The notes under the pieces: model-generated
Database searches by the model: none
Seen by the model: the letters and a program-made list of their open reading frames with translations, nothing else
Told to the model about the DNA's origin: nothing
Part shown: piece by piece, positions 36,143-46,948 of the stretch
How positions within the stretch are numbered: position 1 is the stretch's first letter
Layout of the letters: each line of letters begins with the position of its first letter
Position numbers and translations under genes: made by a program
DNA from: Schistocerca nitens
Taxonomy: Eukaryota; Arthropoda; Insecta; Orthoptera; Acrididae
Direction of reading: 5' to 3'
Assembly: GCF_023898315.1 (NCBI RefSeq)
Contig: NC_064619.1
Span: 303,528,150 to 303,592,149 of the forward strand
DNA length: 64,000 nt

Positions 36143-36223
36143 GTTCCATTGATAGTGACCGGGCCAAATATCTCACGAAATAAGCGTCAAACGAAAAAAC
36201 TACAAAGAACGAAACTCGTCTAG
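36138..36223. repeat. End fragment of a probable DNA transposon
   Basis: It starts gggtgttccattgatagtga and resembles, from memory, the terminal sequence of a very common locust mariner-type repeat. Only about 85 bp remain and no transposase is present. Confidence 0.35.
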
Positions 36224-36477
36224 CTGTATATATATGAACGTGTTTAAAGAAGAAACATTGTTCGCCAATACGTAAAAGCAAGAAGGATTCCAGCCTTCTT
36301 TCAGCCTCTAGCACTAAAGACACTGCAAAAGAGAAGAAGTCCGCTAGCAGGAGCATAAGCACAGTAACCCGGATTTAACTAGGTGGTCCGATTAGTAGTT
36401 AGTTTCATGAAATAGGCACCCAAGGAGAATACAATACGAGACGGAGTAAACACAAAAATTAATTAAACGCTCCGTTT

Positions 36478-38104
36478 TGGCGCCCTAGTGAAGGACGCGA
36501 ATATATTGCTGCTAGAGACAAGTAGTAAGATTTTCAAGAAACTGATCGAAAAGAAATTACAACAATACGCTGTTGTCCTTGAAACCGAGTGTCACAGCCG
36601 TCAAATAATTCGCAGTGTAACTGCTATTAGAAAAGCTCTGTTCGTTAATGAAGAGAAGAAGTCATTTGGAGTCGAAAATTAAGTATTTTTTACTACAACG
36701 CAGGGTCAACGATGGCTGTTGGTACGATCTCCGACTGTTAAACAACAATTTCGCTATGACGCAGCGATAGCGGCGTACTACGCCTCCTCGCTACAACCCA
36801 TCGTCGTTCGAGCTTCGGCGACGCTTTCGAGTCATCCAGTGAGACAAACAGCAACTCTCACACCAGCACTTCACCACAAGGTTATGCTCTCCTACACTAC
36901 TCTGTTGAGCTGTATATGTGATAGACGATTTGTTTTTCTATTATTTTGACTGTAGGTTTTTGAGTAACTCAACTTGGAGCATTTCAACGACGAGTGGCTC
37001 TTCTTTTTTTTAATTGATAGTACAAGTTCGCGATTTGGTGCTGCAAGAAGACTTATTATAATTTATTCTACACATGCCGTTACCCATACCAAGGAGGGCA
37101 ATTTAAAAGAAATATTTTAAAAAACGTAGTTCAAAAACTATAGTGATGAATTAAAAAATTAATTAATAAGCGAATTTAAATCCTCTAGTGAAGAATTTAA
37201 AAAATGAATCAAGTAATAAGATAGATAACAGTAATACTAAGATTTCGATATTGTAGATAGTTACAACTGCTTTAAAAAGGGAGTCAGGTACAGATGTGAG
37301 CAGTAAGTGTAATCTAGTATGAAATGAAGCGAATGAGCAGTGTAGAAATGTGAACAAGAACTTGAAGCAATTAAAATAACTAACTGAGCAGGAATTTAAC
37401 AACATTAATGAGCAAGTATCAGTATGGATCGTATTAGAGCAGACAAGGGATTCGAATGTAATGCTTCGTCCACAACATATTTTTACTAGTTTGATGGAAC
37501 AAATAAATGACCTAGTCGAGCAGAACGTACAAGAGAGAACTGACTCACCTGTAAGCCTTCAGAAGTTTTAGTTAAAAATGCAGAGGAATTTCAAAACCTC
37601 CAGACATGACTGAAGAAAACAAAAGAAGAAACAAGCAAAGGGTAGGTTAAATATAATAAAGAATTTTCTGGATACTTAAAAGAGAAACATCACCTAGAAG
37701 TAGGGAGAATTTATCAAAGGGATTCCTATATTCAACCCAGATGGTGACGTACATCCGAGCTATTTTTAAGTGGTCTCTAGATCTGTATTGAAGAGGTGAA
37801 AAGATCTAAGACAATAGATTTTGCACTTAGTTGCCTGATTGGTGGCGTGGCGGAATTGGTAACCATTCATTAAAAAGAGTTTAGATCTTGGAACGATATT
37901 CAGGAAAAATTCAAAAGAAATATTAGTCACCTGGTGTACAGGATAATTTGACACTAGAATTATTTGATCCTAAATACTACAACACTACCTGGAGTAGTTA
38001 CAACAAATACATTGAGTGGCACATAACTAGATGTAATGATTTAGATAACCTATTAGAGGAAACACATATCGTAAAGCTCCTCGTTAGGAGACTGTTTTAC
38101 ATCA
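36478..38104 (+). pseudogene. Remnant of an LTR retrotransposon (primer site and gag)
   Basis: TGGCGCCCTAGTGAAG at 36478 looks like a primer binding site. Degenerate reading frames follow. Around 37945-38104 one frame reads LTLELFDPKYYNTTW and then EWHITRCNDLDNLL, with spacing like the C-terminal part of a retrotransposon gag core. Many stops separate the pieces, no pol was seen and no LTR pair was found. Low confidence. Confidence 0.3.
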
Positions 38105-38521
38105 TATACATCTAAATCGATACACTGAAAAATGCAGTGAACTGCGTGACAGAGGCTACAAGCCACTATACCAGTTACTAGGTCTTTTTCCCCGTTTCAT
38201 TAACGTATGGAGGGCGGGAAAAATGATTGTTTAAATGCCACCATGCCTGCTGTAATTAATCTAATCTTATCCTCACCGTTAATACGGGAGCGGTGTGTAG
38301 GGGGTTGTAGTATATTGTTAGTCATCATTTAAAACCGGTTCTTGAAACTTTTTTAGGAGACATTCTTGGGACAGTTTCCATATGCATTCAAAAGTCTGCC
38401 AGTTCATTTCTTTCTTTCAACATTTCAGTGACGCTCTCCCAAGGGTCAGACAAACCTTTGACCTTTTGTGTCGCTCTTCTCTGTCCCCCGTCAGTCCTAC
38501 TTGGTGCAGATATCACACACT
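38105..38521 (-). mobile_element. LINE 3' region fragment (CR1-like), part 1
   Basis: The minus strand matches, from memory, the 3' part of the same abundant locust LINE type as at 60 kb (tttggtgcagat-like and cgctctcccaagg-like phrases on the plus strand). A SINE interrupts it at 38522 and it resumes at 38751. No long frame remains. Confidence 0.5.
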
Positions 38522-38750
38522 TAACCGAGTGCGGTGGCGCAATGGTTAAGGCAATGGACTCGCATTTAGGTGAAAGACAGTTCAAAGCCGTATCCGGCCA
38601 ACCTGATTTACATTTTCCGTGATTTTCCTAAATTGCTTTAGGCAAATGCTGGGATGGTTCCATTCAAAGGGCACGGCCGACTTCCTTCCCTGATCCGATG
38701 TGACCGACGACCTCGCTGATTGGTTCCCTACCCCAAATCAACCAACCAAC
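38522..38750 (+). repeat. tRNA-derived SINE (second family, copy 2)
   Basis: The head CCGAGTGCGGTGGCGCAATGG and body phrase aaatgctgggatggttcc match the SINE at 8071. Short duplication CACACT on both sides (38516-38521, 38751-38756). It sits inside the LINE fragment. Confidence 0.8.
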
Positions 38751-38885
38751 CACACTCTTCAGTATTATTCTAGGATGGTTCGCACAAGTGACTTGTAAGC
38801 AATTTGCTTTGTAGACTGATTGCATTTCCCTAGCATTTTACCAATAAACCGTGTAAGTTGCAATGTTTTTCGTTTACTTACTCTA
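38751..38885 (-). mobile_element. LINE fragment (CR1-like), part 2
   Basis: It continues the LINE after the SINE. The plus strand has attctaggatggttcgcaca and tttgtagactgattgcattt, recalled as conserved phrases of this LINE. Degenerate. Confidence 0.5.
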
Positions 38886-40139
38886 GGATTGAAGACAACT
38901 GTGTAAGATGAAATGACATGTTTAATGTCGCAATATTAGCACAAAAATACACGCTTTTACACAGTTTTCAATGTGACAACAAAAAACAGTTGTCAGGATA
39001 ATGCAGCTCATCAGCATCAAAAAGTGAAATAATCCTAAACACAAAAATATTATATATTAACTTTCAGAAGGTTAAATTTTCTTGAACACGACAGTATTAA
39101 AGTTTAACTAAAAGTTTCTTTACAAAATTTCTCCCACACTTACGTTATGATGTTGGTCAGTACTACGAAAATCGTCCGATTCTAGTTCAAAGTTCGGTAC
39201 TATTTTTAGGATGACAATCAAGTCTACGGTGGATGGTTAGTTACGTGACAAATTGAGCAAAATATTACCCATGGTCACTCGAGTTTACAGTGGACGCATG
39301 CTGGTGAACCAACAAGTTTACACCTTAAGCTGTGATGTGCTGTCGTCTGCTAGGTCGCTCTCTTCCTCTTAAATTCCTATAAAACTAATTATACCTTTGC
39401 TGAATTTCCAGCAGTAACTTTCCCTATGTTTCTCGTCGTGCGAGAGATCTTAGGATGTGGCGATATACACGCACATGGCTGGAGCAGCATGCATATTAGA
39501 ATGTCCTCTCAGTTCTCGCAAGAACAATTAACTAACCGGCTGTTTCGTTTCTCCGCAGTTGGAGCTAAACGATGCTACAGCTAATTTCTAGCTGTATGTC
39601 AGCTGCTGTGAACGCAGTGTTCACCCAAATTTCTTCTCTGCATCACACAGAGCGTTACGAGCTCCGTTCTGCACTTGATGCCAGTTCAGAGAAGAGTCCA
39701 CGAAAATTTCCGTCTTGTCTTGCTCATAGCTGAACTGTCTCCCTACCTGGGTTCTTTCGTTCTTCACTTCAAGGCTTTTTTCGACCAATAGAAGTGTTCC
39801 TCTTATTTTGTGGGAACTCTCTCTACCAATCACAAGGTCCCTACCATTAAATTGCGTATAAACTCTGGCTCTTTTGTCCTTCCTAGCGCGTTTCCGCCTA
39901 TCGGACGTTTTGTGCCCATTCCAGATGTGTAAATGCATACATTGACTCTCTCACATGTGTAGCACTCGCTGGACGCATGATCGATAATGTGTCACTGGTC
40001 TTGTTTCGTATCCATTTGGAATTCAGAAACGCAGTTTTCTAAAAGCTTTCTTTCCTGTCCTTCCTCAGATGGCCGTTATATTCGCTCTCCCTATCTGAGT
40101 CACCTGGTCGGTCGTTGACCTTCCACCTGGGACTCCCCT
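38886..40139. other. Intron sequence, nothing recognised
   Basis: A 105-codon minus-strand ORF (39621-39938) has no recognisable domain and is probably chance. Confidence 0.45.
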
Positions 40140-40518
40140 TTAAGGGGCTCCGGAACGCCCTATACTTGCAATGTTAAAATAACGCTTATAAATTACATCT
40201 TTCCTCACAAAGTATTTGAGGTAGGAAGTTGAACTTTTTACAGATTATTTATTGGAATATGCGCTACAACTTAACACAGGGATTTTACAAAATTTTAGTT
40301 CAGTTATTAAAGATGATTTTTTTTCAATTGTTTTTATTTATATATTCAAAAATATACAGTTTTTTTGGAAAAAGGCTGTGTTAAATCATGCAGAAGGTAC
40401 TGTGTAACATTTACTGAAAGTTTGAAACAAATATGTTTGGAAGATCCTTAGAAAACATGTAATTAGTATGAGAAAATAAAAGTTTTGGGAATCGAGCGAC
40501 AAAGATTGGATTAACTTT

Positions 40519-41085
40519 TTAGTGCATTCCAGGTCCATAGGATGGATTATCTTCATCCTCTGCAAACTCATCCTCCAGCTTCCTCTTGTTCCTCCTCCTG
40601 TTTACACTTGCTTGTATTTCTAGACTCTTTACGGCCCTGTCTGCAGCCCGAAGGCGTTCCTTGTCTAAAGCAAGCATCGCTCGTACCATGTTAGAACCTA
40701 TCTTCATTCCCATATTTCTAAATACCTTGCACCTTACAATGTTGCCATCATTGAAAGTCGCAACAGCATCATACACACAAAAGTGAAGTGTTTCTATTCC
40801 AACAAATACAGTCTTGGGGATTCTCGACCATATAACACTATTTACACTTTCATTGGGGTTTTGAGTTTTTCCGTGAATACACTTTTTCAACAGTTCAGGT
40901 GCTGCTAAGTCTCTGAAAATAGGTTTTATCACCTCCATTATTGCATGAGGCAGACTATGCTTATGAGTGTACACTTCACCAGTTAGCAATCCTTTGTTAT
41001 ATTTACACCAACTGTCTTCTTCTTTGGGACACAAGCTATGTTGGGGATTTTCATTGTCTTTATTGTTTACAGTAATAACACATAC
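40519..41085 (-). pseudogene. Mutator-like transposase, C-terminal fragment
   Basis: The frame runs through ENPQHSLCPKEEDSWCKYN, HKHSLPHAIMEVIKPIFRDL, CIHGKTQNPNESVNSVIW and PKTVFVGIETL to a basic tail and the end DNPSYGPGMH (stop at 40519). I recognise these blocks as the end of the Mutator-domain transposases found in many insects. No ATG starts the frame. Upstream sequence (41090 on) is unrelated or degenerate before the Tc1 at 41271. About two thirds of the protein, including the N-terminal catalytic part, is absent, so it would need help to move. Confidence 0.8.
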
Positions 41086-41270
41086 CTTTGGCTTTCCAAC
41101 ATTTCTCCTTTTACTTAAAAGCCTTCAGAGGATTTCTAATAACTTTACTTTTACTCATTATTATACTTCAACAAAACAGAGACTCAAGAAACAGAATTAA
41201 TTACGAATATTTTCGAGATAACGACAGAGTAAATAAACATGAAACAATCGACAATCACACCAGCGATATA

Positions 41271-42691
41271 CACTCCTGGAAATTGAAATAAGAACACCGT
41301 GAATTCATTGTCCCAGGAAGGGGAAACTTTATTGACACATTCCTGGGGTCAGATACATCACATGATGACACTGACAGAACCACAGGCACATAGACACAGG
41401 CAACAGAGCATGCACAATGTCGGCACTAGTACAGTGTATATCCACCTTTCGAGCAATGCAGGCTGCTATTCTCCCATGGAGACGATCGTAGTGATGCTGG
41501 ATGTAGTCCTGTGGAACGGCTTGCCATGCCATTTCCACCTGGCGCCTCAGTTGGACCAGCGTTCGTGCTGGACGTGCAGACCGCGTGAGACGACGCTTCA
41601 TCCAGTCCCAAACATGCTCAATGGGGGACAGATCCGGAGATCTTGCTGGCCAGGGTAGTTGACATACACCTTCTAGAGCACGTTGGGTGGCACGGGATAC
41701 ATGCGGACGTGCATTGTCCTGTTGGAACAGCAAGTTCCCTTGCCGGTCTAGGAATGGTAGAACGATGGGTTCGATGACGGTTTGGATGTACCGTGCACTA
41801 TTCAGTGTCCCCTCGACGATTACCAGTGGTGTACGGCCAGTGTAGGAGATCGCTCCCCACACCATGATGCCGGGTGTTGGCCCTGTGTGCCTCGGTCGTA
41901 TGCAGTCCTGATTGTGGCGCTCACCTGCACGGCGCCAAACACGCATACGACCATCATTGGCACCAAGGCAGAAGCGACTCTCATCGCTGAAGACGACACG
42001 TCTCCATTCGTCCCTCCATTCACGCCTGTCGCGACACCACTGGAGGCGGGCTGCACGATGTTGGGGCGTGAGCGGAAGACGGCCTAAAGGTGTGCGGGAC
42101 CGTAGCCCAGCTTCATGGAGACGGTTGCGAATGGTCCTCGCCGATACCCCAGGAGCAACAGTGTCCCTAATTTGCTGGGAAGTGGCGGTGCGGTCCCCTA
42201 CGGCACTGCGTAGGATCCTACGGTCTTGGCGTGCATCCGTGCGTCGCTGCGGCCCGGTCCCAGGTCGACGGGCACGTGCACCTTCCGCCGACCACTGGCG
42301 ACAACATCGATGTACTGTGGAGACCTCACGCCCCACGTGTTGAGCAATTCGGCGGTACGTCCACCCGGCTTCCCGCATGCCCATTATACGCCCTCGCTCA
42401 AAGTCCGTCAACTGCACATACGGTTCACGTCCACGCTGTCGCGGCATGCTACCAGTGTTAAAGACTGCGATGGAGCTCCGTATGCCACGGCAAACTGGCT
42501 GACACTGACGGCGGTGGTGCACAAATGCTGCGCAGCTAGCGCCATTCGACGGCCAACACCGCGGTTCCTGGTGTGTCCGCTGTGCCGTGCGTGTGATCAT
42601 TGCTTGTACAGCCCTCTCGCAGTGTCCGGAGCAAGTATGGTGGGTCTGACACACCGGTGTCAATGTGTTCTTTTTTCCATTTCCAGGAGTG
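41271..42691 (-). mobile_element. Intact-looking Tc1-like element (32-residue D-E spacing)
   Basis: Terminal inverted repeats start CACTCCTGGAAAT on both strands and extend about 25 bp with few mismatches. TA lies at 41269-41270 and 42692-42693. The element is 1421 bp and holds one uninterrupted transposase frame. It inserted into the Mutator-like element, so it is the younger of the two. This is the only TE in the window with ends, target duplication and gene all intact to the eye. Confidence 0.95.
41329..42447 (-). CDS. Tc1-like transposase, 372 residues, intact
   Basis: It would cut and paste the surrounding element. I chose the ATG at 42445-42447 (MPRQRGREPY); the open frame extends to 42723 but the upstream part lies in the leader and terminal repeat. 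Residues 13-52 look like a helix-turn-helix (LTDFERGRIMGMREAG), followed by a second DNA-binding half to about 115. Catalytic residues are Asp155 (VVFSDESRF), Asp244 (FQQDNARPH) and Glu277 (LSPIEHVW). Exactly 32 residues separate Asp244 and Glu277, against 34 in classic Tc1. The C-terminus (from about residue 335) runs almost into the terminal repeat and is longer than the family's usual 340 or so. No stops or frameshifts. The long plus-strand ORFs here are antisense shadows. Confidence 0.92.
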   Translation of the reverse strand: MPRQRGREPYVQLTDFERGRIMGMREAGWTYRRIAQHVGREVSTVHRCCRQWSAEGARARRPGTGPQRRTDARQDRRILRSAVGDRTATSQQIRDTVAPGVSARTIRNRLHEAGLRSRTPLGRLPLTPQHRAARLQWCRDRREWRDEWRRVVFSDESRFCLGANDGRMRVWRRAGERHNQDCIRPRHTGPTPGIMVWGAISYTGRTPLVIVEGTLNSARYIQTVIEPIVLPFLDRQGNLLFQQDNARPHVSRATQRALEGVCQLPWPARSPDLSPIEHVWDWMKRRLTRSARPARTLVQLRRQVEMAWQAVPQDYIQHHYDRLHGRIAACIARKVDIHCTSADIVHALLPVSMCLWFCQCHHVMYLTPGMCQ

Positions 42692-42980
42692 TATATTGAA
42701 CCATCACAGGTTAGCCACAACACATACTTTATCTCACATCACTAAAATGTACCTGATGAACACGGACGTTAATAATAACACCATTTGACAGCAGTTTAAC
42801 AGCGCCACAGTGGGTCACGCCCATTTAGAACACATTTCAAAGAAAATTTAAAAATAGTTGTAGTCTTCGGAATTGAATAAATTATATATCTATTAAAAGG
42901 TAATAGTCTGCAGATTCAGAAAACGCAAAAAAGTTAAAATTGAACTTTTCATGATTTTGAGCCTTTCCGGAGCCCCTTAA

Positions 42981-43416
42981 GTGGTTTCCTTGGTACCCCC
43001 TGTAGCGCAGCCTTGCCTCTGCTCGCCCCTCTGAAATTCCAAACTAAAACGTCTCTCGCTGCTTGTTGCACCTTCTGTTCAAAGTCATGCATTACATAGG
43101 AACGGTGTGTTAATTACCGCCGATTGAGTGTCATCCCTGTTTTGCATTACATACTGATAGGCAAATTTGCTCGTAACCGCCGAATTAAGTTCAGTGTCAT
43201 CTTCACCTTCCCGTTGTGATGTATAAAGCTCTCATGTAAGGTGCGAATCTGACCTTCATTTATTCTGCCATCTTACAACTGAAGTTTTCTACCTTCTTTA
43301 CCCATGAACGAGATTACGTGACTGTTCCATATCATGTCCCTACTAAGTGTATGACTTTACCGATTCCACCTGTTACTGGCTGATATTATGTTCAAATGAC
43401 ACTATGTTTTTTCATT
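42981..43416. other. Intron sequence, nothing recognised
   Basis: No recognisable feature between the Mutator-like element and a LINE fragment. Confidence 0.4.
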
Positions 43417-43617
43417 TTATGAAGTGCATAATTTTAAATTTCTGAACTTTCTGCACAACTTCGAAAGCTCATCTAGCCCTGAATAAATTTTAGTGCAGCT
43501 AAATTCAGACTCTACTTCGTTGAAGATACCTGCATCATCTGCGAGAAGTCTGCGATTACTAGTAATACTGTCTGCAAGGTCACTGATGTCATTAATACAC
43601 AACACGAACTCTGACCC
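43417..43617 (-). pseudogene. LINE reverse transcriptase fragment
   Basis: The minus-strand frame reads EFVLCINDISDLADS, then LLADDAGIF, fitting the region before and at the reverse transcriptase active site (A/VDD box) of CR1/Jockey-type LINEs, followed by the usual L-EL-W-like helix in degraded form. Only about 65 codons survive. Confidence 0.6.
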
Positions 43618-44949
43618 ATGTTAGTTTTATGAGGGGCATTCAATAAGTAATACAACATTTCTTTCTTTCTGAAAGCAGTTTTACACACAGAAAGGTACTA
43701 CACTAATGACAAATGTAACACATGGTGCGGAAATAATAAATACACACGATGGAAACTTCAAAATTTTTAGGTATCGACATGTACTGTCATATGGAATTGT
43801 GTACTGGGGAAACTAATCTGTAACGAGAAAGTTTGAAGTTTTCATTGCTGAAACAAAGTGTTGTGGACATCTGATTAAGAAATTAGGCATTTTGACTGCT
43901 GCTTCACAGTGTATTTTTCCCTCATGAAGTTCAAAAGGACCAATTATGCACACAGTTACAATATAAAAAGAAAAACTAACATTCGTTTTTCCACATTAAG
44001 GTTGCCTTTAGTATAAAAAGGTTTGCACAATGTTACCATCAAAATTTTTCATCGGTTACTCAATGATAAGAAAACATACTATAAACTTTTATCTTTGACA
44101 GCACCTTTTTACCTGAAGAAGAACTTCAGTTTATGTAATATAAATGTAGAAAAAAGTTGTAAATGTTCAGCATGTAGCCACATTTACATATTGATGTGTA
44201 ATACCAATGTAAAATTACTTCATCCACGTCATTATGAATAATCTTTAAAGTTATCCAAGGAACGTAAGTCTATGTAAGGAACTAGGGGAAGGTCGGATCG
44301 TGTTGGACAAGTAAGCTATTTCGAAATTATAGTATTATCTGAAGGATGTATTTAAATATTCTTCAGACCAAACAGTACTACGACATATTACTTAACACAA
44401 TTTTAAAACTCTAATGTCATAAGAATACAAATTCGTTTTTTCCACCTTTTCATGTTGATTAAGTTTTTGCAGGATTGCATCGGACCTATAACTGTAATCT
44501 GTGAAAAAGCCATTTCGTTGAAAACAATTATAATTGGATCTCAAGTGGTTTTTGACATGAAGTCGTCCACCAGCTCACCTTGGTCTTTCAAAGAAGCTAT
44601 CAACGTGTTCCTTTCTGAAACCTGCTGCTCACTACAATCTCATGGATTCATCTCTCCTCAAACTTATGTCTTCATGCCTTTCATAAAACTATAGCAAAAG
44701 TCTTAACCGCTTTATTTTTGCCTCGTTCAACTGATGATTTATATTTAACTACTCTGTTTATTTGTACACTACATTTAACAATTCCTTTGTACTCAAAGGC
44801 GTAAGTTAACTAACTAAAAATTTCAACGTGATTGTACAATACGGTTTCCTGTTCATCGATGAATGCTCTCCAAGAATAACCTACTATTTCCTATTTTATG
44901 GTCACCTCTTTGTTTTTCCCTAAAGTTTTAAGTCTATCACATAATGTTC
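43618..44949. other. AT-rich intron sequence, nothing recognised
   Basis: Short ORFs without domains (for example 44023-44241 and 44452-44694). No terminal repeats seen. Confidence 0.45.
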
Positions 44950-44955
44950 TTCTAG

Positions 44956-45377
44956 CCCGCCGGGTTGGCCGTGTGGTCTCACGCACGACTTCCCGAGCGG
45001 GAAGGAGCGCCGGTCCCCGGCACGAATACGCCCAGTGGATTTGTGTCGAGGTCCGGTGAGCCGGCCAGTCTGTGGATGGTTTTTAGGGGGTTTTACATCG
45101 TGGGCTGGTTCCCCTTATTCCGCCTCAGCTACACTATGTCGGCGATTGCTGTGCAAACAAGTTCTCCACGTACGCGTCCACCACCTTTACTCTACCACGC
45201 AAACATAGGGGTTACACTCATCTGGTGTGAGATGTTCCCTGGGGGGTCCACCGAGGGCCGCACCGCACAATAGCCCCGGGTTCGGTGTGGGGCGGTGGAG
45301 GAGTGAAGTGGACGGCCGTAGTCGTCGTGGGGTTGCGGACGACTGCACCTGCGGCAGGGACAGCACCTCTCCGTCGT
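44956..45377 (+). repeat. tRNA-derived SINE, about 420 bp
   Basis: The head GCCGGGTTGGCCGTGTGGTC, a weak B box and a long GC-rich body contrast sharply with the AT-rich surroundings. A 6-bp TTCTAG lies on both sides (44950-44955, 45378-45383), consistent with a short target duplication. Its length suggests a composite or LINE-tailed SINE. Confidence 0.7.
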
Positions 45378-45383
45378 TTCTAG

Positions 45384-45749
45384 ATGACAAAACTAATAAA
45401 GTTTCGGTTGCTATTGCAAGGTAGTTTTCATCTGGGTGACTACTGTGGCTTGTAGTTTTTTCTTTGCAGTCATTATATTGTAATGGCTGGCCGTTATGGC
45501 ATAATGCATTTTATTTGGTGACAGTATCAATGTATTTTGGGGTGGTCTAATGCTTTTGATGGCAAATGTAGTGTGAATTTTTGATTCGTTGCTGTTGGTG
45601 AAAGGGGCGGAAGCTACAATCGTGATATAGTACCACTTACGTAGTAGCTGGTCTGAGATCTGTGAGTGCTTCCTGTTGCTTGCTGCGTAGTGTTTCATTT
45701 CAAATTTTGCAGAAATAACATGTTACATTTTATCACACAATAAAATCAC
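45384..45749. other. Intron sequence, nothing recognised
   Basis: No recognisable feature. Confidence 0.4.
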
Positions 45750-46080
45750 ATATTTGATCAAAACTATCAGAACACTTAATAGTGGATATTGATATGGGAT
45801 GTGTATACCCTTCATCTTTGTGACGGCTTGACTCTACTACGGACTCTGTCAATGAGATGTCTGAACATCTGTGGCAAAATGGCAGCCTTTTACCCCTCAA
45901 GAGCCGAACTCATAGATGGTAGCGATGTTGGATGCTAAGGTCAGAACCAAAGTCGACTTTCTAGCTCATCCCATAGGTGTTCTATTGGTTCAGATCTGGA
46001 CTCTGGCGAGGCCAGTCTACAGGAATATTAATGTCCAGAAACCATTGCCCCACATATGCGGCTTTGTGATGGGTGTATTG
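45750..46080 (-). pseudogene. Tc1-like element D, C-terminal half (split by the 8.5-kb LTR element)
   Basis: The minus strand encodes EPIEHLWDELESRLW and then QMFRHLIDRVRSRVK, the end of a Tc1-like transposase including the catalytic Glu. The left end still has a terminal-repeat-like tttgatcaaaactatc near 45757. At 46077-46080 (ATTG) the LTR retrotransposon begins. The other half resumes, after the repeated ATTG, at 54560. Frames contain stops. Confidence 0.8.
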
Positions 46081-46680
46081 TGTAAGTAGGCTGTTTAGGT
46101 TTTCTTATTGGTAACGCCACGTAGCGCTCTGTATGAAAATCACTCTCTGTGCTGTGTGCAGTCTGTGGATAGTTTGCATTGTTGCCTGCCATTGTAGTGT
46201 TGGGCAGCTGGATGTTAACAGCGCGTAGCGTTGCGCAGTTGGAGGCGAGCCGCCAGCAGTGGTGGATGTGGGGAAGTGAGATGGCCGATTTTTGAGAATG
46301 GATAATCTGGAGGTGTGTCCATCAGAAACAGTACATTTGTAAGAATGGATGTCATGAACTGCTATATATATTATGACTATTAAGGTAAATACATTATTTG
46401 TTCTCTTTTAAAATCTTTCATTTGCTAACTATGCCTATCAGTAGTTAGTGCCTTCCGTAGTTTGAATCTTTTATTTAGCTGGCAGTAGTGGCGCTCGCTG
46501 TATTGCAGTAGTTTGAGAAACGAAGATTTTTGTGAATTAAGTGATTTGTGAAACGTATAGGTTAATTTAGTCAGGGCCATTCTCTTGTAGGGATTACTGA
46601 AAGTCAGACTGCGTTCAGCTAAAAATATTGTGTGTCAGGTTAAGCACAGTCATGTATAATTTTTCTAAGGGGACATTTCA
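46081..46680 (+). repeat. 5' LTR (600 bp)
   Basis: TG to CA; partner of 53955-54559. Contains tatatatatta near 46361 but no certain promoter was assigned. Confidence 0.93.
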
Positions 46681-46948
46681 TATGTCGACCCTTAGCCGAG
46701 GATACCTCACTGGATTCTTCTGATTTTTTCTTGTAGTTTGTGCAATTAGTGCAGCCGTTGTTTATTGCTAGCGCGTAGTTGTAGTTTTTCATTCTTGTAC
46801 AGTAAAACAGTTGTGGCATGCATGTAGATTTGCACCAAGTATTTCGCAGCTGCGCTTGCAATTAATGAGATATTATTTTCAATGCTATGTTAACGTGTTT
46901 TCTTATTTTGCTCTTCAAATTGTGCTTTTCTGTGTTGTCGTGTGAAAT

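Larger units (their letters stand above)
40144..42976 (-). mobile_element. Mutator-like element flanked by TTAA, with a nested Tc1
   Basis: Inverted ends GGGGCTCCGGAA at 40144 and TTCCGGAGCCCC ending at 42976 are each bordered by TTAA (40140-40143, 42977-42980). Inside, on the minus strand, is the C-terminal third of a Mutator-type transposase. The N-terminal part is deleted. An intact Tc1 element (41271-42691) interrupts it. TTAA borders are unexpected for Mutator elements, which usually make 8-11-bp duplications, so TTAA may be a true target duplication or an outer part of the ends. Confidence 0.75.

Noticed and set aside
41782-42699. Plus-strand ORFs of up to 157 codons opposite the Tc1 transposase
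   Set aside because: Antisense shadows of a GC-rich, intact gene.
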